From: Kaistella flava (ex Peng et al. 2021)
Lineage (GTDB): Bacteria; Bacteroidota; Bacteroidia; Flavobacteriales; Weeksellaceae
NCBI RefSeq assembly: GCF_015191005.1
Contig: NZ_CP040442.1
Location: forward strand, 1,674,001-1,738,000
DNA: 64,000 bases
Direction of reading: 5' to 3'
Positions 36,736-45,664 of the stretch are shown in pieces. Both the position numbers and the translations under genes were made by a program. The number at the start of each line of letters is the position of its first letter. The stretch's first letter is position 1. The notes under the pieces are model-generated. The model saw only the letters and a list, made by a program, of their open reading frames with translations. It did no database searches and had not been told where the DNA came from.

Positions 36736-37047
36736 ATGTTAGATACTATTAATCAATTTTTTGGCTTCACAAAAACAGATTACGCTGACCTTGTAAAAAA
36801 GGGCGCAGTTATCCTTGATGTTCGCAGCAAAGGCGAATTTGCAGGTGGACATATTAAAGGTTCCATCAATATTCCCGTGGATCAACTTCAGAATAATCTT
36901 GGCAAATTAAAAGATAAAAACAAAACTATTATTACGTGTTGCGCTTCCGGAATGAGAAGTGGATCTGCGAAAACGATTCTTTTGAATAACGGTTATACCG
37001 ACGTTCATAATGGCGGCGGTTGGGGAAGTTTAAACGGTAAAATATAA
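36736..37047 (+). CDS. Rhodanese-like sulfurtransferase
   Basis: A 103-residue single-domain rhodanese. The active-site loop is C69-A-S-G-M-R74-S; I-L-D-V-R-S-K-G-E-F-A-G-G-H-I-K-G-S-I-N-I-P is the family's CH2A-type motif. It carries sulfane sulfur as a persulfide in the cytoplasm. The gene sits 4 bp before the OsmC-family gene, so the two form an operon that likely handles thiol or persulfide/peroxide stress. Confidence 0.9.
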   Translation: MLDTINQFFGFTKTDYADLVKKGAVILDVRSKGEFAGGHIKGSINIPVDQLQNNLGKLKDKNKTIITCCASGMRSGSAKTILLNNGYTDVHNGGGWGSLNGKI

Positions 37048-37051
37048 AATC

Positions 37052-37486
37052 ATGGATTCACATTTTTATAACGTAAATATTTCGTGGACGAAAGACAGAC
37101 AAGGAGAAATGTCTTCGCCAGAGTTGTCAACTAAAGTAGAAATTGCAACTCCGCCTCAATTTCCAAAAGGCGTGGAAGGAATTTGGTCTCCTGAACATTT
37201 ATTTACTTCAGCAGTTGCGAGTTGTCTGATGACGACTTTTTTATCCATCGCGGAAAACTCTAAATTAGAATTTACGGGTTTCTCTTGTAAATCCAGCGGA
37301 AAATTGGAACAGGTAGAAGGGAAATTTTTAATGACAGAAGTTATCCTGGAACCAACCGTTACGATCATTAATGAAAGTGATCGGGAAAAAGCAGAACGCG
37401 TTTTGCAAAAATCAGAACAACATTGCTTAATTTCGAATTCGATAAAATCGAAAATCACGATGAATACCACCATTGTTACCATTTAA
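37052..37486 (+). CDS. OsmC/Ohr-family protein
   Basis: A 144-residue protein of the OsmC fold. C58 in A-V-A-S-C-L-M and C125 in E-Q-H-C-L-I are the two redox cysteines that reduce organic hydroperoxides in this family. S-P-E-H-L-F-T-S-A-V is the helix before the first cysteine. It is the second gene of the rhodanese operon and is followed by a bidirectional terminator. Confidence 0.9.
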   Translation: MDSHFYNVNISWTKDRQGEMSSPELSTKVEIATPPQFPKGVEGIWSPEHLFTSAVASCLMTTFLSIAENSKLEFTGFSCKSSGKLEQVEGKFLMTEVILEPTVTIINESDREKAERVLQKSEQHCLISNSIKSKITMNTTIVTI

Positions 37487-37510
37487 AAACACATCCTCAT
37501 ATATTAAAAA

Positions 37511-37540
37511 AATGAAACCCCGATTACTCGAGGTTTCATT
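37511..37540. terminator. Bidirectional terminator
   Basis: AATGAAACC (37511-37519) pairs with GGTTTCATT (37532-37540), with an A-run on the left and a T-run on the right. It serves the OsmC gene (+) and the S15 peptidase gene (-). Confidence 0.85.
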
Positions 37541-37562
37541 TTTTTTGAAAGTGGAATTAAAT

Positions 37563-39410
37563 TTAATTCTCTTTAAGTGCACTGTTAAACGCTTCCAGTC
37601 CGCCCACAATTGGCAAAGTGATCATCGTCCCCTCTAAATCAACTGTTAATTCCGTCCCCGGTTCCGGATGTAAGGTAAATTCTTTATCACTTGAAAAAAT
37701 CATTAATCCTATTTGTTGCCCTTTTTTAATCACTTGATCATCCGGCATTAAATCGAAAGAAACTTTATAGAATTTTCTTGGAATTAACGGTTCCCCTTTT
37801 CTCACCGATGCATGATTTTGCGGATCAGCCCAACCACGAGTGATGATATTGTCCGTTATTTTCGTGCCTCTTCCTTCATTCCAAGGTAGCGAAACTAACC
37901 AAACCGATAAGTTTGCCGCAGGTTTGCTACTGGCTAATTTAACGGTGATTTGAGGAACTCCAGATAGATGAACATCTTTTGTAAGTTTTGGACTTACATA
38001 TAATAAACGGTGATCGGTATTTTCTGCTCTGGCTAAACTTTCACCCGTAAATGAATAATTATCAACTAAGGTTTCTTTCCCTTGATTGGATGATGCAGTA
38101 GTGATTAAACCTCCCACTTTCGGCGCCCCTTTCGTTAAATAAAAAGAGACAGGTTTAGCTTCCGGATTTGGAAAATCTTTATAAGGTGTTGGATTATTTA
38201 CATCATCATTTTCCCGAACGATAAAGGCTTTATTTTCTTCCTTTTGGATTCCATTATCAATCCCAAACAAATAATGAGTAAACCATTTATTCATCATTTC
38301 AATTGGTGGTTGTCCGCCGTGACCATTTTGGTGATAGTAAATCGCTGTTTCTAAACCCATTTCTTTGGCTTTTTTATAAATGCGGTAACTATGCTCCGGC
38401 ATTACATTCCAGTCGTTAAAGCCATGAGCCATCAACATTGCAGCTCTCATCGGTTTCATATGATTAAGATAATCACGTCCTGCCCAAAAATCATTGTAAT
38501 CTCCCGTAATTCTATCCTGCCCGTTTTTCATTTCGGTGTCCCGAATTGTAGCATTGCTGTAAGCGCGTTTCGACTCATCTCCGCTATGTATAAAATCGTA
38601 CAAAACATCGACGTCTTCTCCTAAATATCCTCCTGGTGAACGCACTAAGCCGTTTGACCGGTAATAATGATAATAAGATGTATTTGGAGCAATAGGAATG
38701 ATCACTTCTAAACCTTTAACTCCGGTAGTCGCTGCGGCAAGTGGAATTGTTCCGTTGTAAGAAGTCCCAGTCATTCCTACTTTTCCAGTGGTCCAATAAG
38801 CTTTCACTTTTTCATTTCCGTCCGCAGAGGTATATCCGTTTGCCCGTCCGTTCAGCCAGTCGATGACTGCTTTTGGAGCTAAGGATTCGTTCTCGCCTCC
38901 AACGGTTGGTGAACCTTGTGATAGCCCTGTACCCGGAGAACAGGAATGAACTACGATAAAACCTCGCGGTACCCAAGTCGCAATTTGGGAGTTTGAAATA
39001 ATTGGACGTTTACCAGTTCGCACGACTTCTGCGTGAACACGCGCTTTTCCAGCTTGTCCCAATTCATGATTAACATCCCAAAAACCACCCTCGACATCGG
39101 GTGCGACACCAGAATAATAGGGACTTGATTCATAAATCACAGGAAGTTTTAATCCTTCAGTTTCGGTTTGATAAGGTCGGGTTACCGCGACATACATACG
39201 GTCTTTTTTACCGTCACCGTCGGTATCGAACGTTGTTTCAACCCAAAGGTCAGTTCTAATCCATTTGTCGGCATCTTTAAATTCCGGAACAATTTGAGCT
39301 TGTCCATTTTCAAAAACAGGACCGGCTTTTGCGACCGTCTGCGCATTTACAGAGAGAAATGGAATGAGTAGTAATAATAAAAGGAAACGAGATCTTATTC
39401 GTTTATTCAT
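37563..39410 (-). CDS. S15-family Xaa-Pro dipeptidyl-peptidase-like exported hydrolase
   Basis: A 615-residue protein with a signal peptide (to about residue 24, SVNAQ); the ATG at 39410 is chosen because the upstream five-residue extension adds nothing to the signal. The alpha/beta-hydrolase core carries the nucleophile motif G-T-S-Y-N-G-T, the late Q-N-G-H-G-G-Q supplies the histidine, and a C-terminal jelly-roll domain (about 400-590) matches the X-Pro dipeptidyl-peptidase C-terminal domain. Family members cut X-Pro dipeptides or hydrolyse acyl esters; likely periplasmic. Confidence 0.88.
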   Translation of the reverse strand: MNKRIRSRFLLLLLLIPFLSVNAQTVAKAGPVFENGQAQIVPEFKDADKWIRTDLWVETTFDTDGDGKKDRMYVAVTRPYQTETEGLKLPVIYESSPYYSGVAPDVEGGFWDVNHELGQAGKARVHAEVVRTGKRPIISNSQIATWVPRGFIVVHSCSPGTGLSQGSPTVGGENESLAPKAVIDWLNGRANGYTSADGNEKVKAYWTTGKVGMTGTSYNGTIPLAAATTGVKGLEVIIPIAPNTSYYHYYRSNGLVRSPGGYLGEDVDVLYDFIHSGDESKRAYSNATIRDTEMKNGQDRITGDYNDFWAGRDYLNHMKPMRAAMLMAHGFNDWNVMPEHSYRIYKKAKEMGLETAIYYHQNGHGGQPPIEMMNKWFTHYLFGIDNGIQKEENKAFIVRENDDVNNPTPYKDFPNPEAKPVSFYLTKGAPKVGGLITTASSNQGKETLVDNYSFTGESLARAENTDHRLLYVSPKLTKDVHLSGVPQITVKLASSKPAANLSVWLVSLPWNEGRGTKITDNIITRGWADPQNHASVRKGEPLIPRKFYKVSFDLMPDDQVIKKGQQIGLMIFSSDKEFTLHPEPGTELTVDLEGTMITLPIVGGLEAFNSALKEN

Positions 39411-39738
39411 GATGTTTTTTGTCATTTTGATAGGTATTATTTTGCACTATTCGCAGCTTAACGGCACTGCAAACAACGAAAGTTTTAAATTTCTGTTAAA
39501 GATATAATTTCCTGCGAAACGTAAATATGAATTTTACAAAATTTTTTTCATCTTCGAATTTCTCCAGACTTTTATTTTCAATAAACTAAACGGTAAGATA
39601 ACCTGCCGTACGGAATATCAAAATTTTTTCATGACTCTTAATTTGATTTATGAATAGTAAGTGTTTTGAAGGACATCGGTGACTCAGTCCCACAGCAATT
39701 TTAAAAGCATTAAAAATAATGCGATGAATAAAAGCCTA

Positions 39739-39821
39739 GAATTCACGAATTATCTTTTTTAAGTCTGAAAAGTCATCTCCTTTATGATAACATAAAGAAT
39801 ATCAAAAAAATTCGTGCATTC
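39739..39821. repeat. Inverted-repeat element candidate
   Basis: GAATTCACGAATT (39739-39751) and AATTCGTGCATTC (39809-39821) are inverted repeats with one mismatch in 13, enclosing an AT-rich 57 bp. TTCGTGCATTCGTGGC-like sequence is familiar from dispersed intergenic repeats in flavobacteria. The gap 39426-39896 contains no gene otherwise. Confidence 0.4.
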
Positions 39822-39896
39822 GTGGCAAAATGTTTTAATTCATTTGATCATGTTACCCTCTTAATTTTATTTTCAGAAAAACTTATCTTTGACCTC

Positions 39897-40568
39897 ATGA
39901 ATTTCTACGAACTCTTCTTTCAACCTTACGAAACCTACGACAACTTTCAAATTGCGCTCGAGGTGATTGCCACCATTTTCGGCGTTTTGAGCGTTTTATT
40001 TTCGATTAAAAAAAACATTTGGGTTTATCCAACGGGAATTATTTCTACAGCACTTTACGTTTATATTCTTTTCAATTTTGGTTTACTTGGCGACATGATG
40101 ATTAATTTTTATTATACCGTCATGAGCGTTTATGGCTGGGTTTTATGGTCCAGAAGTTCCAAAGATCATATTCACGTTGAAGTTTCATGGGCGACAAAAA
40201 AAGAGTGGTTTTTTTCCGGTATTTTATTTTTCATCAGTTTAATTTTGGTTACTATCGTTTATTATTACAAACCATTTATCGACAATCATTTCTCGATGGA
40301 CAAGGTAAATCTTGGATTATATCACTTAGATTGGGCGAATTGGTTGGATATTTTCACCACTGCGATTTTTTTGGTTGGAATGTGGCTCATGGCAAAACGT
40401 AAAATCGAAAACTGGATTTTCTGGATCGTAGGTGATTTGATTTGTATTCCGATGATGATTTATAAAGGTTTGGGTATTACTTCTATTCAATATTTGGTTT
40501 TTACAGCCATGGCAATCATTGGTTATTTCGAATGGAAAAAAGACCATCAAACCAATCACAGTAAGTGA
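39897..40568 (+). CDS. pnuC: Nicotinamide riboside/mononucleotide transporter PnuC
   Basis: A 223-residue inner-membrane protein with about seven helices. V-Y-P-T-G-I-I-S-T-A-L-Y-V-Y and the M-S-V-Y-G-W-V-L-W helix are PnuC hallmarks, and the C-terminal W-I-V-G-D-L-I-C-I-P matches the N-x-x-W-x-x-x-D region. It imports nicotinamide riboside for NAD synthesis by facilitated diffusion. The ATG at 39897 is preferred to an upstream in-frame ATG because the preceding residues are non-membrane and overlap the repeat element. Confidence 0.9.
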   Translation: MNFYELFFQPYETYDNFQIALEVIATIFGVLSVLFSIKKNIWVYPTGIISTALYVYILFNFGLLGDMMINFYYTVMSVYGWVLWSRSSKDHIHVEVSWATKKEWFFSGILFFISLILVTIVYYYKPFIDNHFSMDKVNLGLYHLDWANWLDIFTTAIFLVGMWLMAKRKIENWIFWIVGDLICIPMMIYKGLGITSIQYLVFTAMAIIGYFEWKKDHQTNHSK

Positions 40569-40588
40569 GTTAGTGTTGGTCTAAATTC

Positions 40589-40738
40589 TTTTAAACCGCA
40601 AAAGACGCAAAAGTTTTACTTTATAAATAAGCAAATCAAAAGTCTGCAAAATCCACATTCAATAATTGCTTTATCATTTTGCATGCTTTTGAAAATCTTT
40701 TTAAGTCATTTGTCTTTTGGTTCTTTTGCGGTTTAAAA
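40589..40738. repeat. Dispersed palindromic repeat, copy B
   Basis: The best-preserved copy. It begins TTTTAAACCGCAAAAGA and ends TCTTTTGCGGTTTAAAA, so the termini are perfect inverted repeats of 17 bp, and imperfect pairing continues inward for about 60 bp on each side. Similar to 23604-23744 and 36493-36636. It has no coding capacity and looks like a MITE or REP-type element. Confidence 0.75.
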
Positions 40739-40806
40739 ATAAGAATTTGAATTTTTAAATAATTATAATCTATTTGCATCCTAACTTTCGATGGTTAAGT
40801 TTTCAG

Positions 40807-40815
40807 TATCTTTGC
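40807..40815 (+). promoter_or_regulatory. -7 promoter element of dapF-mltG
   Basis: TATCTTTGC is a full match to TAnnTTTGC, 36 bp upstream of the dapF ATG at 40852. Confidence 0.55.
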
Positions 40816-40851
40816 TCTCCCAAAATTACAAGGGATAAAAACCTTTTTTTT

Positions 40852-41628
40852 ATGCAAAATACTATTGACTTTTTTAAGTATCAGGGAACCGGAAACGATT
40901 TCGTGATGATCGATAACCGTGATTTACAGTTTCCTAAAGAGAGAGAAATTATTGAAAACTTATGCGACCGCCGTTTTGGTATCGGTGGCGATGGATTGAT
41001 TTTACTGGAAAACGATCCGACGGCTGATTTCAAAATGGTTTATTATAATTCCGACGGAAACGAAAGTACGATGTGTGGAAACGGCGGACGATGTCTTGTG
41101 GCGTTTGCTCATTTCCTCGACGTCTTCGAAGATCAAACAACCTTTACTGCAATCGACGGTTTACACGAAGCAGAAATCAATAATGGCATTATTAAACTGA
41201 AGATGATTGATGTGGATTCCATTAAAAAAATTGATGGTGATTTTGAATTAAATACAGGTTCACCCCATTACGTCACTTTTGTAGAAAACGTAGAAAAATA
41301 TAAAGTTTTCGAAAACGGTAACAAAATCAGAAATTCTGCGTCTTATTGTCAGGAAGGAATCAATGTAAATTTTGTTGAAGAAATCTCAGAGGACGAAATC
41401 TTTATCAGAACTTATGAAAGAGGTGTTGAAGATGAGACTTTTAGTTGCGGAACAGGAGCAACAGCTTCGGCTTTGGTTTTTCTAAAAGATAAAAATAAAC
41501 CTTCAGTTAATGTAAATGTTTTGGGTGGAAAGTTGAAAGTATATGCAGAACAGGACGGAGAAACTTTCAAAAACATTTGGTTAGAAGGTCCCGCAAAACA
41601 AGTTTTTAAAGGCAAGATTAATATATAG
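40852..41628 (+). CDS. dapF: Diaminopimelate epimerase DapF
   Basis: A 258-residue enzyme that converts LL- to meso-diaminopimelate for lysine and peptidoglycan. The two catalytic cysteines are C75 in T-M-C-G-N-G-G-R and C199 in F-S-C-G-T-G-A. The start K-Y-Q-G-T-G-N-D-F-V-M-I-D matches the family. The ATG at 40852 is preferred; an upstream in-frame ATG (40774) lies before the promoter box. mltG follows 14 bp downstream, so both serve cell-wall synthesis. Confidence 0.96.
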   Translation: MQNTIDFFKYQGTGNDFVMIDNRDLQFPKEREIIENLCDRRFGIGGDGLILLENDPTADFKMVYYNSDGNESTMCGNGGRCLVAFAHFLDVFEDQTTFTAIDGLHEAEINNGIIKLKMIDVDSIKKIDGDFELNTGSPHYVTFVENVEKYKVFENGNKIRNSASYCQEGINVNFVEEISEDEIFIRTYERGVEDETFSCGTGATASALVFLKDKNKPSVNVNVLGGKLKVYAEQDGETFKNIWLEGPAKQVFKGKINI

Positions 41629-41642
41629 AACGCAGCATATTT

Positions 41643-42680
41643 ATGAAAAAAGGCAATGGAATTATCGCAGTAATCATTTTACTGATTATTTTAATCGGCG
41701 GATATTTCGGCTTTAACTTTTATAAAAAATATTATGGAAATAATGTTGAAAAAGAGGGTTATGTTTTAATTCCGCATTCGGCTAATTTTAATTCTATTTT
41801 GGATTCTATTGCACCTTATGTAAAAAATAAGGAACAGTTTGCAGAAGTTGCGAAAAGCAAAAGCATGGATCGTTTTTTTCAGGCTGGTCGTTACCAAATT
41901 AAATCCGGTGCCAGCAATACCAGTTTAGTCAATATGATTAAAGCCGGAAACCAAACTGAAAACACTTTCAGAATCGGCGATTTTTTTAGCGTTTATCAAA
42001 TGATTGGAAAAGTTGCTAAAAAAACAGAATTAGATTCTTTAAAATTTGCGACTGATTTAAATAAAATCGCCACTGAGAAAGGACTTAGCAATGCTGAAGA
42101 TCTTAAAAAATATTTCTTCATCGATTCTTATAACTTTTTCTGGACGGTAACTCCGGAGCAATTCTTTAAAAAATTTGAAGGAGAATACAACAGTTTTTGG
42201 ACGCCTGAACGCAAAGCCAAAGAGCAAAGTTTGGGATTAAGCCGCGACCAAATATATGCTTTGGCATCTTTAGTTTATAAAGAAACCGGCGGAAAACCAG
42301 ATGAGATGAAAACCGTGGCGGGACTTTATTTAAACCGTTACAATAAAGGGATGAAACTGCAGAGTGATCCAACTGTAATTTACGCAGTTAGTAAAGCCAA
42401 TAATTTTCAGGGAGAACCTCTTAAAAGAGTTTTCTTCAAACATCTTCGTGAGCCTTCACCGTATAATACTTATTTCTCAGCGGGAATTCCGCCAGGACCA
42501 ATTTGCATGGTTGATAAAAACTCGGTTGATGCAGTTTTAAATGCGCAAAAAAATGATTTCATTTATATGTGTGCAGATCCTGCGCGACCTGGCCTTCATA
42601 CCTTTACTGCAAGTGCAGCTGAACACGCGGTGAATGCTAAGAAATATCAGGATTGGCTGAATTCTAAAAACATTAAATAA
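41643..42680 (+). CDS. mltG: Endolytic murein transglycosylase MltG
   Basis: A 345-residue inner-membrane enzyme: one N-terminal helix (about 7-26), a LysM-like region, then the YceG domain with L-A-S-L-V-Y-K-E214-T, where E214 is the expected catalytic glutamate, plus V-A-G-L-Y-L-N-R-Y and L-Q-S-D-P-T-V-I-Y-A. It cleaves nascent glycan strands and so sets their length. It follows dapF in one operon. Confidence 0.95.
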   Translation: MKKGNGIIAVIILLIILIGGYFGFNFYKKYYGNNVEKEGYVLIPHSANFNSILDSIAPYVKNKEQFAEVAKSKSMDRFFQAGRYQIKSGASNTSLVNMIKAGNQTENTFRIGDFFSVYQMIGKVAKKTELDSLKFATDLNKIATEKGLSNAEDLKKYFFIDSYNFFWTVTPEQFFKKFEGEYNSFWTPERKAKEQSLGLSRDQIYALASLVYKETGGKPDEMKTVAGLYLNRYNKGMKLQSDPTVIYAVSKANNFQGEPLKRVFFKHLREPSPYNTYFSAGIPPGPICMVDKNSVDAVLNAQKNDFIYMCADPARPGLHTFTASAAEHAVNAKKYQDWLNSKNIK

Positions 42681-42755
42681 AGAAAATTTAAATAAGAATT
42701 CTAAATGCAAACGAGGAACTTTTATCTAAAATTTAAATATTAAACAAACATTTAA

Positions 42756-42797
42756 TTTAACTTTTGTTAAAAAAAGTAATCAGTATAGTTTAAACTA
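42756..42797 (+). promoter_or_regulatory. Possible regulatory region of the receptor gene
   Basis: Two inverted repeats lie just before the ATG at 42803: TTTAAC-TTTT-GTTAAA (42756-42771) and the 12-bp palindrome TAGTTTAAACTA (42786-42797). The second sits where a -7 box and transcription start would be expected. An operator role is inferred only. Confidence 0.35.
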
Positions 42798-42802
42798 AAA
42801 TT

Positions 42803-45325
42803 ATGACAGACAAAATTGAGATTTCATCAATTATCAAAAAACGAACATTAGGACTTGCTTTCGTTTTGGGTGCAGCGAGTTTAGCATTCGCACAACAGAA
42901 AGTAAATGTAAGCGGAAAAATTGTTGACAAACAAAACAACGCCGTTCCTTATGCTTCGGTAACATTCAGCAACAAAGCAAACAAAATGTTTAGTGATGCT
43001 GCATTAAGTAATGAGAAAGGAGAATATAAGTTAGATCTTACTCCAGGAAATTATGACATTACCATTGAAGCAATTGACTTTAAGAAGTCAACTCTAAATA
43101 AGCAAATTTCAGCTGCTGGCAATCTCGGAAACTTCACCGTAGTTTCTGAAGGTTCTCTCACCAACGGAAAAACTCAAGACATCGAAGGAGTTACGATTAT
43201 GGCAGCTTCTACGAAACCGTATCGTGTAGAATTAGATAAAAAGGTTTACGATCCTTCTACCGACCTTCTTAGTAAAGGTGGGAATCTGCAAGATGTTTTA
43301 TCTAATGTTCCTTCTGTAGATGTAGATACCGATGGTACGGTTTCGATGAGAGGAAACTCTAACGTGAAATTCTTGATCAACGGAAAACCATCTGCTCTTC
43401 TTGGGATTGACAGTGGCCCAGGTGGTTTGCAATCGATCCCAGCAGATCAAATTGAAAGAATCGAGGTTATTACCAATCCATCTTCAAAATTTGAAGCGAG
43501 TGGAACTGCAGGTATTTTAAATATTATTTTAAAGAAAACCAAAGGAATGGGCTTCAACGGAAGCGTTACCGGAAGTTTAGGATATTTACCAACCACGAAT
43601 TTAAATACAAATTTGAGTTGGAAAAAAGGTGATTGGACCTGGTTTCTTAATGGTGGCGGTGGCTACCGAAAAGGCGAAGGGAAAAATGATAGTGATACCC
43701 GATTTTTTGATCAAACGAGTCTTGCAACAACGAGATACTTCGAACAAAATTCACGTAATAAAAGTGAAAGCAATAACTATAATGCGACGGGAGGATTTGC
43801 TGTAGATTTAACCGAAAATACCTCTTTCAACCTTTCGGGTATGATTAGAAGTTCCGATAGTAACAGCGATAATAAAGTAGATAACTTTAATTACGATGCT
43901 TCCAAAGTTTTAACTGATTACTCGAAAACAAATGCTTTAGGTAAAGGTAACAACCTTTCATTACAAGGTGATATTGGTTTAGATCATAAGTTCAATACCA
44001 ATGGGCATAACGTTTCATTATCTTTAAGTTTACAGAGAAGCAATAATGAATCGACGGAAGATTCAAAACAATACAATTCGTCTGTTTTTCAATATGGAAG
44101 TTTAGGAAATAACAATACCATTAACAAATCAATCATTGGTAAAATCGATTATGAATTGCCAATCGGGGAAAAATCGAAATTAGAAGCAGGTTACCGAATT
44201 GATAATAACGTGAATGATTACGATTTCCTGAATAAAGAAACCAATGCAGATTTAGTGTATGGCGTTGCAGAAAAATACAGTGGTAATACCGTATACGATG
44301 AAATGATCAATGCTGGATATGCACAATTTAAAAGTAAAATTGATAAGTTAGGTTACCAAGTTGGGTTAAGAGCAGAGCAATCAAACATCGACATTAGTTA
44401 TTTAGGATATACTGGCGCAACAGATTCAAACAAAAAGAGTTACTTAGGATTTTTCCCAAGTGTATTTTTGAGTTATGATTTAGGAAGCACCAATGATCAG
44501 TTATTACTAAATTATTCCAGAAGAATTAACAGACCACGTTCTTGGTTCTTGATTCCTTACCCGACATCGTTGGCAAACCGTCAGAATTTATTTCAGGGTA
44601 ATGGTGATTTGAATCCTTCTTACATCGACTCTTTCGAATTAGGATATGCTATTCAGAAGAAAAAATTCACCATCAATCCAACTTTATATTATAGAAAAAC
44701 TACGGATGATGTTAAATTTGTGGTATTGCGTGAAGCAGCTGGTTCAGATGTTTTAATTACCACCCCTAATAATGTAGGAAGTGAAACGAGTTATGGTTTA
44801 GATTTAAACGTAACTGCCGATTTATTCCCTTGGTATAAAATTTTGGCGAGTGCAGATCTCTTCGGTTATAAATCAGAAGGTTCTTATTTTGATGCCACCA
44901 GAATGGATCAACCATTATCTTTCGCTGGTTCAGGATTTTCGACCAGAATTCGATTAACCAACACTTTCAAAATCGATAAAACGATGAGCATGCAATTACA
45001 AGGTTTCTTCAGAGGTGGACAAAAAACCGCTTCCAGTCTAAGCAAAGACATGTACGTTTTAAATTTCGGAGCCAACAAAACCATCTGGAAAAACAACGGA
45101 ACACTTGCGTTTAATATTCAGGATATTTTAGGAACCAGAGCAAGAAACACAACCAGTTTCGGTTCAGGTTTTGAAAAAGATTCTTACATGCGCTGGAACC
45201 CAAGAAGTTTTAATGTCTCCTTAACTTACCGATTCAAACAAGGTGAAAAAGTAGATCAGCCAAAACGTAAAAAAGACATTAACGCCAACAGTCAAGGTGG
45301 CGATGATCAAGGTCCACCAATGTAA
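42803..45325 (+). CDS. TonB-dependent receptor-like outer-membrane beta-barrel protein (OMP_b-brl_3 type)
   Basis: An 840-residue protein: signal peptide (to about residue 29, LAFAQ), a carboxypeptidase-like regulatory Ig domain (about 33-110), a plug (about 150-245, R-I-E-V-I-T-N-P-S-S-K-F-E-A-S-G-T-A-G-I-L-N-I) and a barrel of the OMP_b-brl_3 family with the typical Y-S-R-R-I-N-R-P motif. Such Bacteroidota proteins are predicted TonB-linked transporters; substrates are mostly unknown. The C-terminal K-R-K-K-D-I-N-A-N-S-Q-G-G tail beyond the barrel is common in the family. A terminator follows. Confidence 0.9.
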   Translation: MTDKIEISSIIKKRTLGLAFVLGAASLAFAQQKVNVSGKIVDKQNNAVPYASVTFSNKANKMFSDAALSNEKGEYKLDLTPGNYDITIEAIDFKKSTLNKQISAAGNLGNFTVVSEGSLTNGKTQDIEGVTIMAASTKPYRVELDKKVYDPSTDLLSKGGNLQDVLSNVPSVDVDTDGTVSMRGNSNVKFLINGKPSALLGIDSGPGGLQSIPADQIERIEVITNPSSKFEASGTAGILNIILKKTKGMGFNGSVTGSLGYLPTTNLNTNLSWKKGDWTWFLNGGGGYRKGEGKNDSDTRFFDQTSLATTRYFEQNSRNKSESNNYNATGGFAVDLTENTSFNLSGMIRSSDSNSDNKVDNFNYDASKVLTDYSKTNALGKGNNLSLQGDIGLDHKFNTNGHNVSLSLSLQRSNNESTEDSKQYNSSVFQYGSLGNNNTINKSIIGKIDYELPIGEKSKLEAGYRIDNNVNDYDFLNKETNADLVYGVAEKYSGNTVYDEMINAGYAQFKSKIDKLGYQVGLRAEQSNIDISYLGYTGATDSNKKSYLGFFPSVFLSYDLGSTNDQLLLNYSRRINRPRSWFLIPYPTSLANRQNLFQGNGDLNPSYIDSFELGYAIQKKKFTINPTLYYRKTTDDVKFVVLREAAGSDVLITTPNNVGSETSYGLDLNVTADLFPWYKILASADLFGYKSEGSYFDATRMDQPLSFAGSGFSTRIRLTNTFKIDKTMSMQLQGFFRGGQKTASSLSKDMYVLNFGANKTIWKNNGTLAFNIQDILGTRARNTTSFGSGFEKDSYMRWNPRSFNVSLTYRFKQGEKVDQPKRKKDINANSQGGDDQGPPM

Positions 45326-45350
45326 GACTTTGCAAATTTTAAATACAAAA

Positions 45351-45376
45351 AATCCTGAAATGTAAGTTTCAGGATT
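45351..45376 (+). terminator. Terminator of the receptor gene
   Basis: AATCCTGAAA (45351-45360) pairs with TTTCAGGATT (45367-45376), followed by TTTTTT. It is 25 bp after the stop at 45325 and marks the last chromosomal gene before the mobile element. Confidence 0.88.
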
Positions 45377-45457
45377 TTTTTTGCTCTTTATTAAAGGATT
45401 ACTTTCTGCTTTCCAGATATTTCTGCCATTCCCAAGATAGCACAAATTTTCAATTCC

Positions 45458-45523
45458 ATTGTTTTCGATGCGTTCAAATGCCTATTAAATAAGCATTTAC
45501 CAAAATGAACCTATGAAAACAAT
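45458..45523. other. Candidate left attachment region (imperfect stem-loop)
   Basis: ATTGTTTTC...GTTCA (from 45458) is matched by TGAAC...GAAAACAAT (ending 45523), and an inner AAATGC/GCATTT pair closes a loop. It lies between the chromosomal terminator and the recombinase gene, where an att core or arm sites are expected. The exact core is not determined. The gap 45326-45664 has no gene. Confidence 0.35.
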
Positions 45524-45551
45524 GCGATGAAAAGCAAGAAAATTAAGCATT

Positions 45552-45572
45552 TGTTGTACCCAATGTTGTACC
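45552..45572 (+). repeat. Two direct TGTTGTACC repeats before the recombinase
   Basis: TGTTGTACC occurs at 45552-45560 and 45564-45572, 12 bp apart, about 95 bp before the recombinase start. GCATTTGTT also occurs twice around them. Short direct repeats spaced by about one helical turn fit recombinase arm-binding or excisionase sites; this is inferred. Confidence 0.4.
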
Positions 45573-45664
45573 TTTGTTCTAGGATGCATTTGTTTATCAA
45601 CAAAGCTTTTACAATCATTTCATCCGTTTGCATTCAAAAACAAATCTACTAAAATTACACCATT

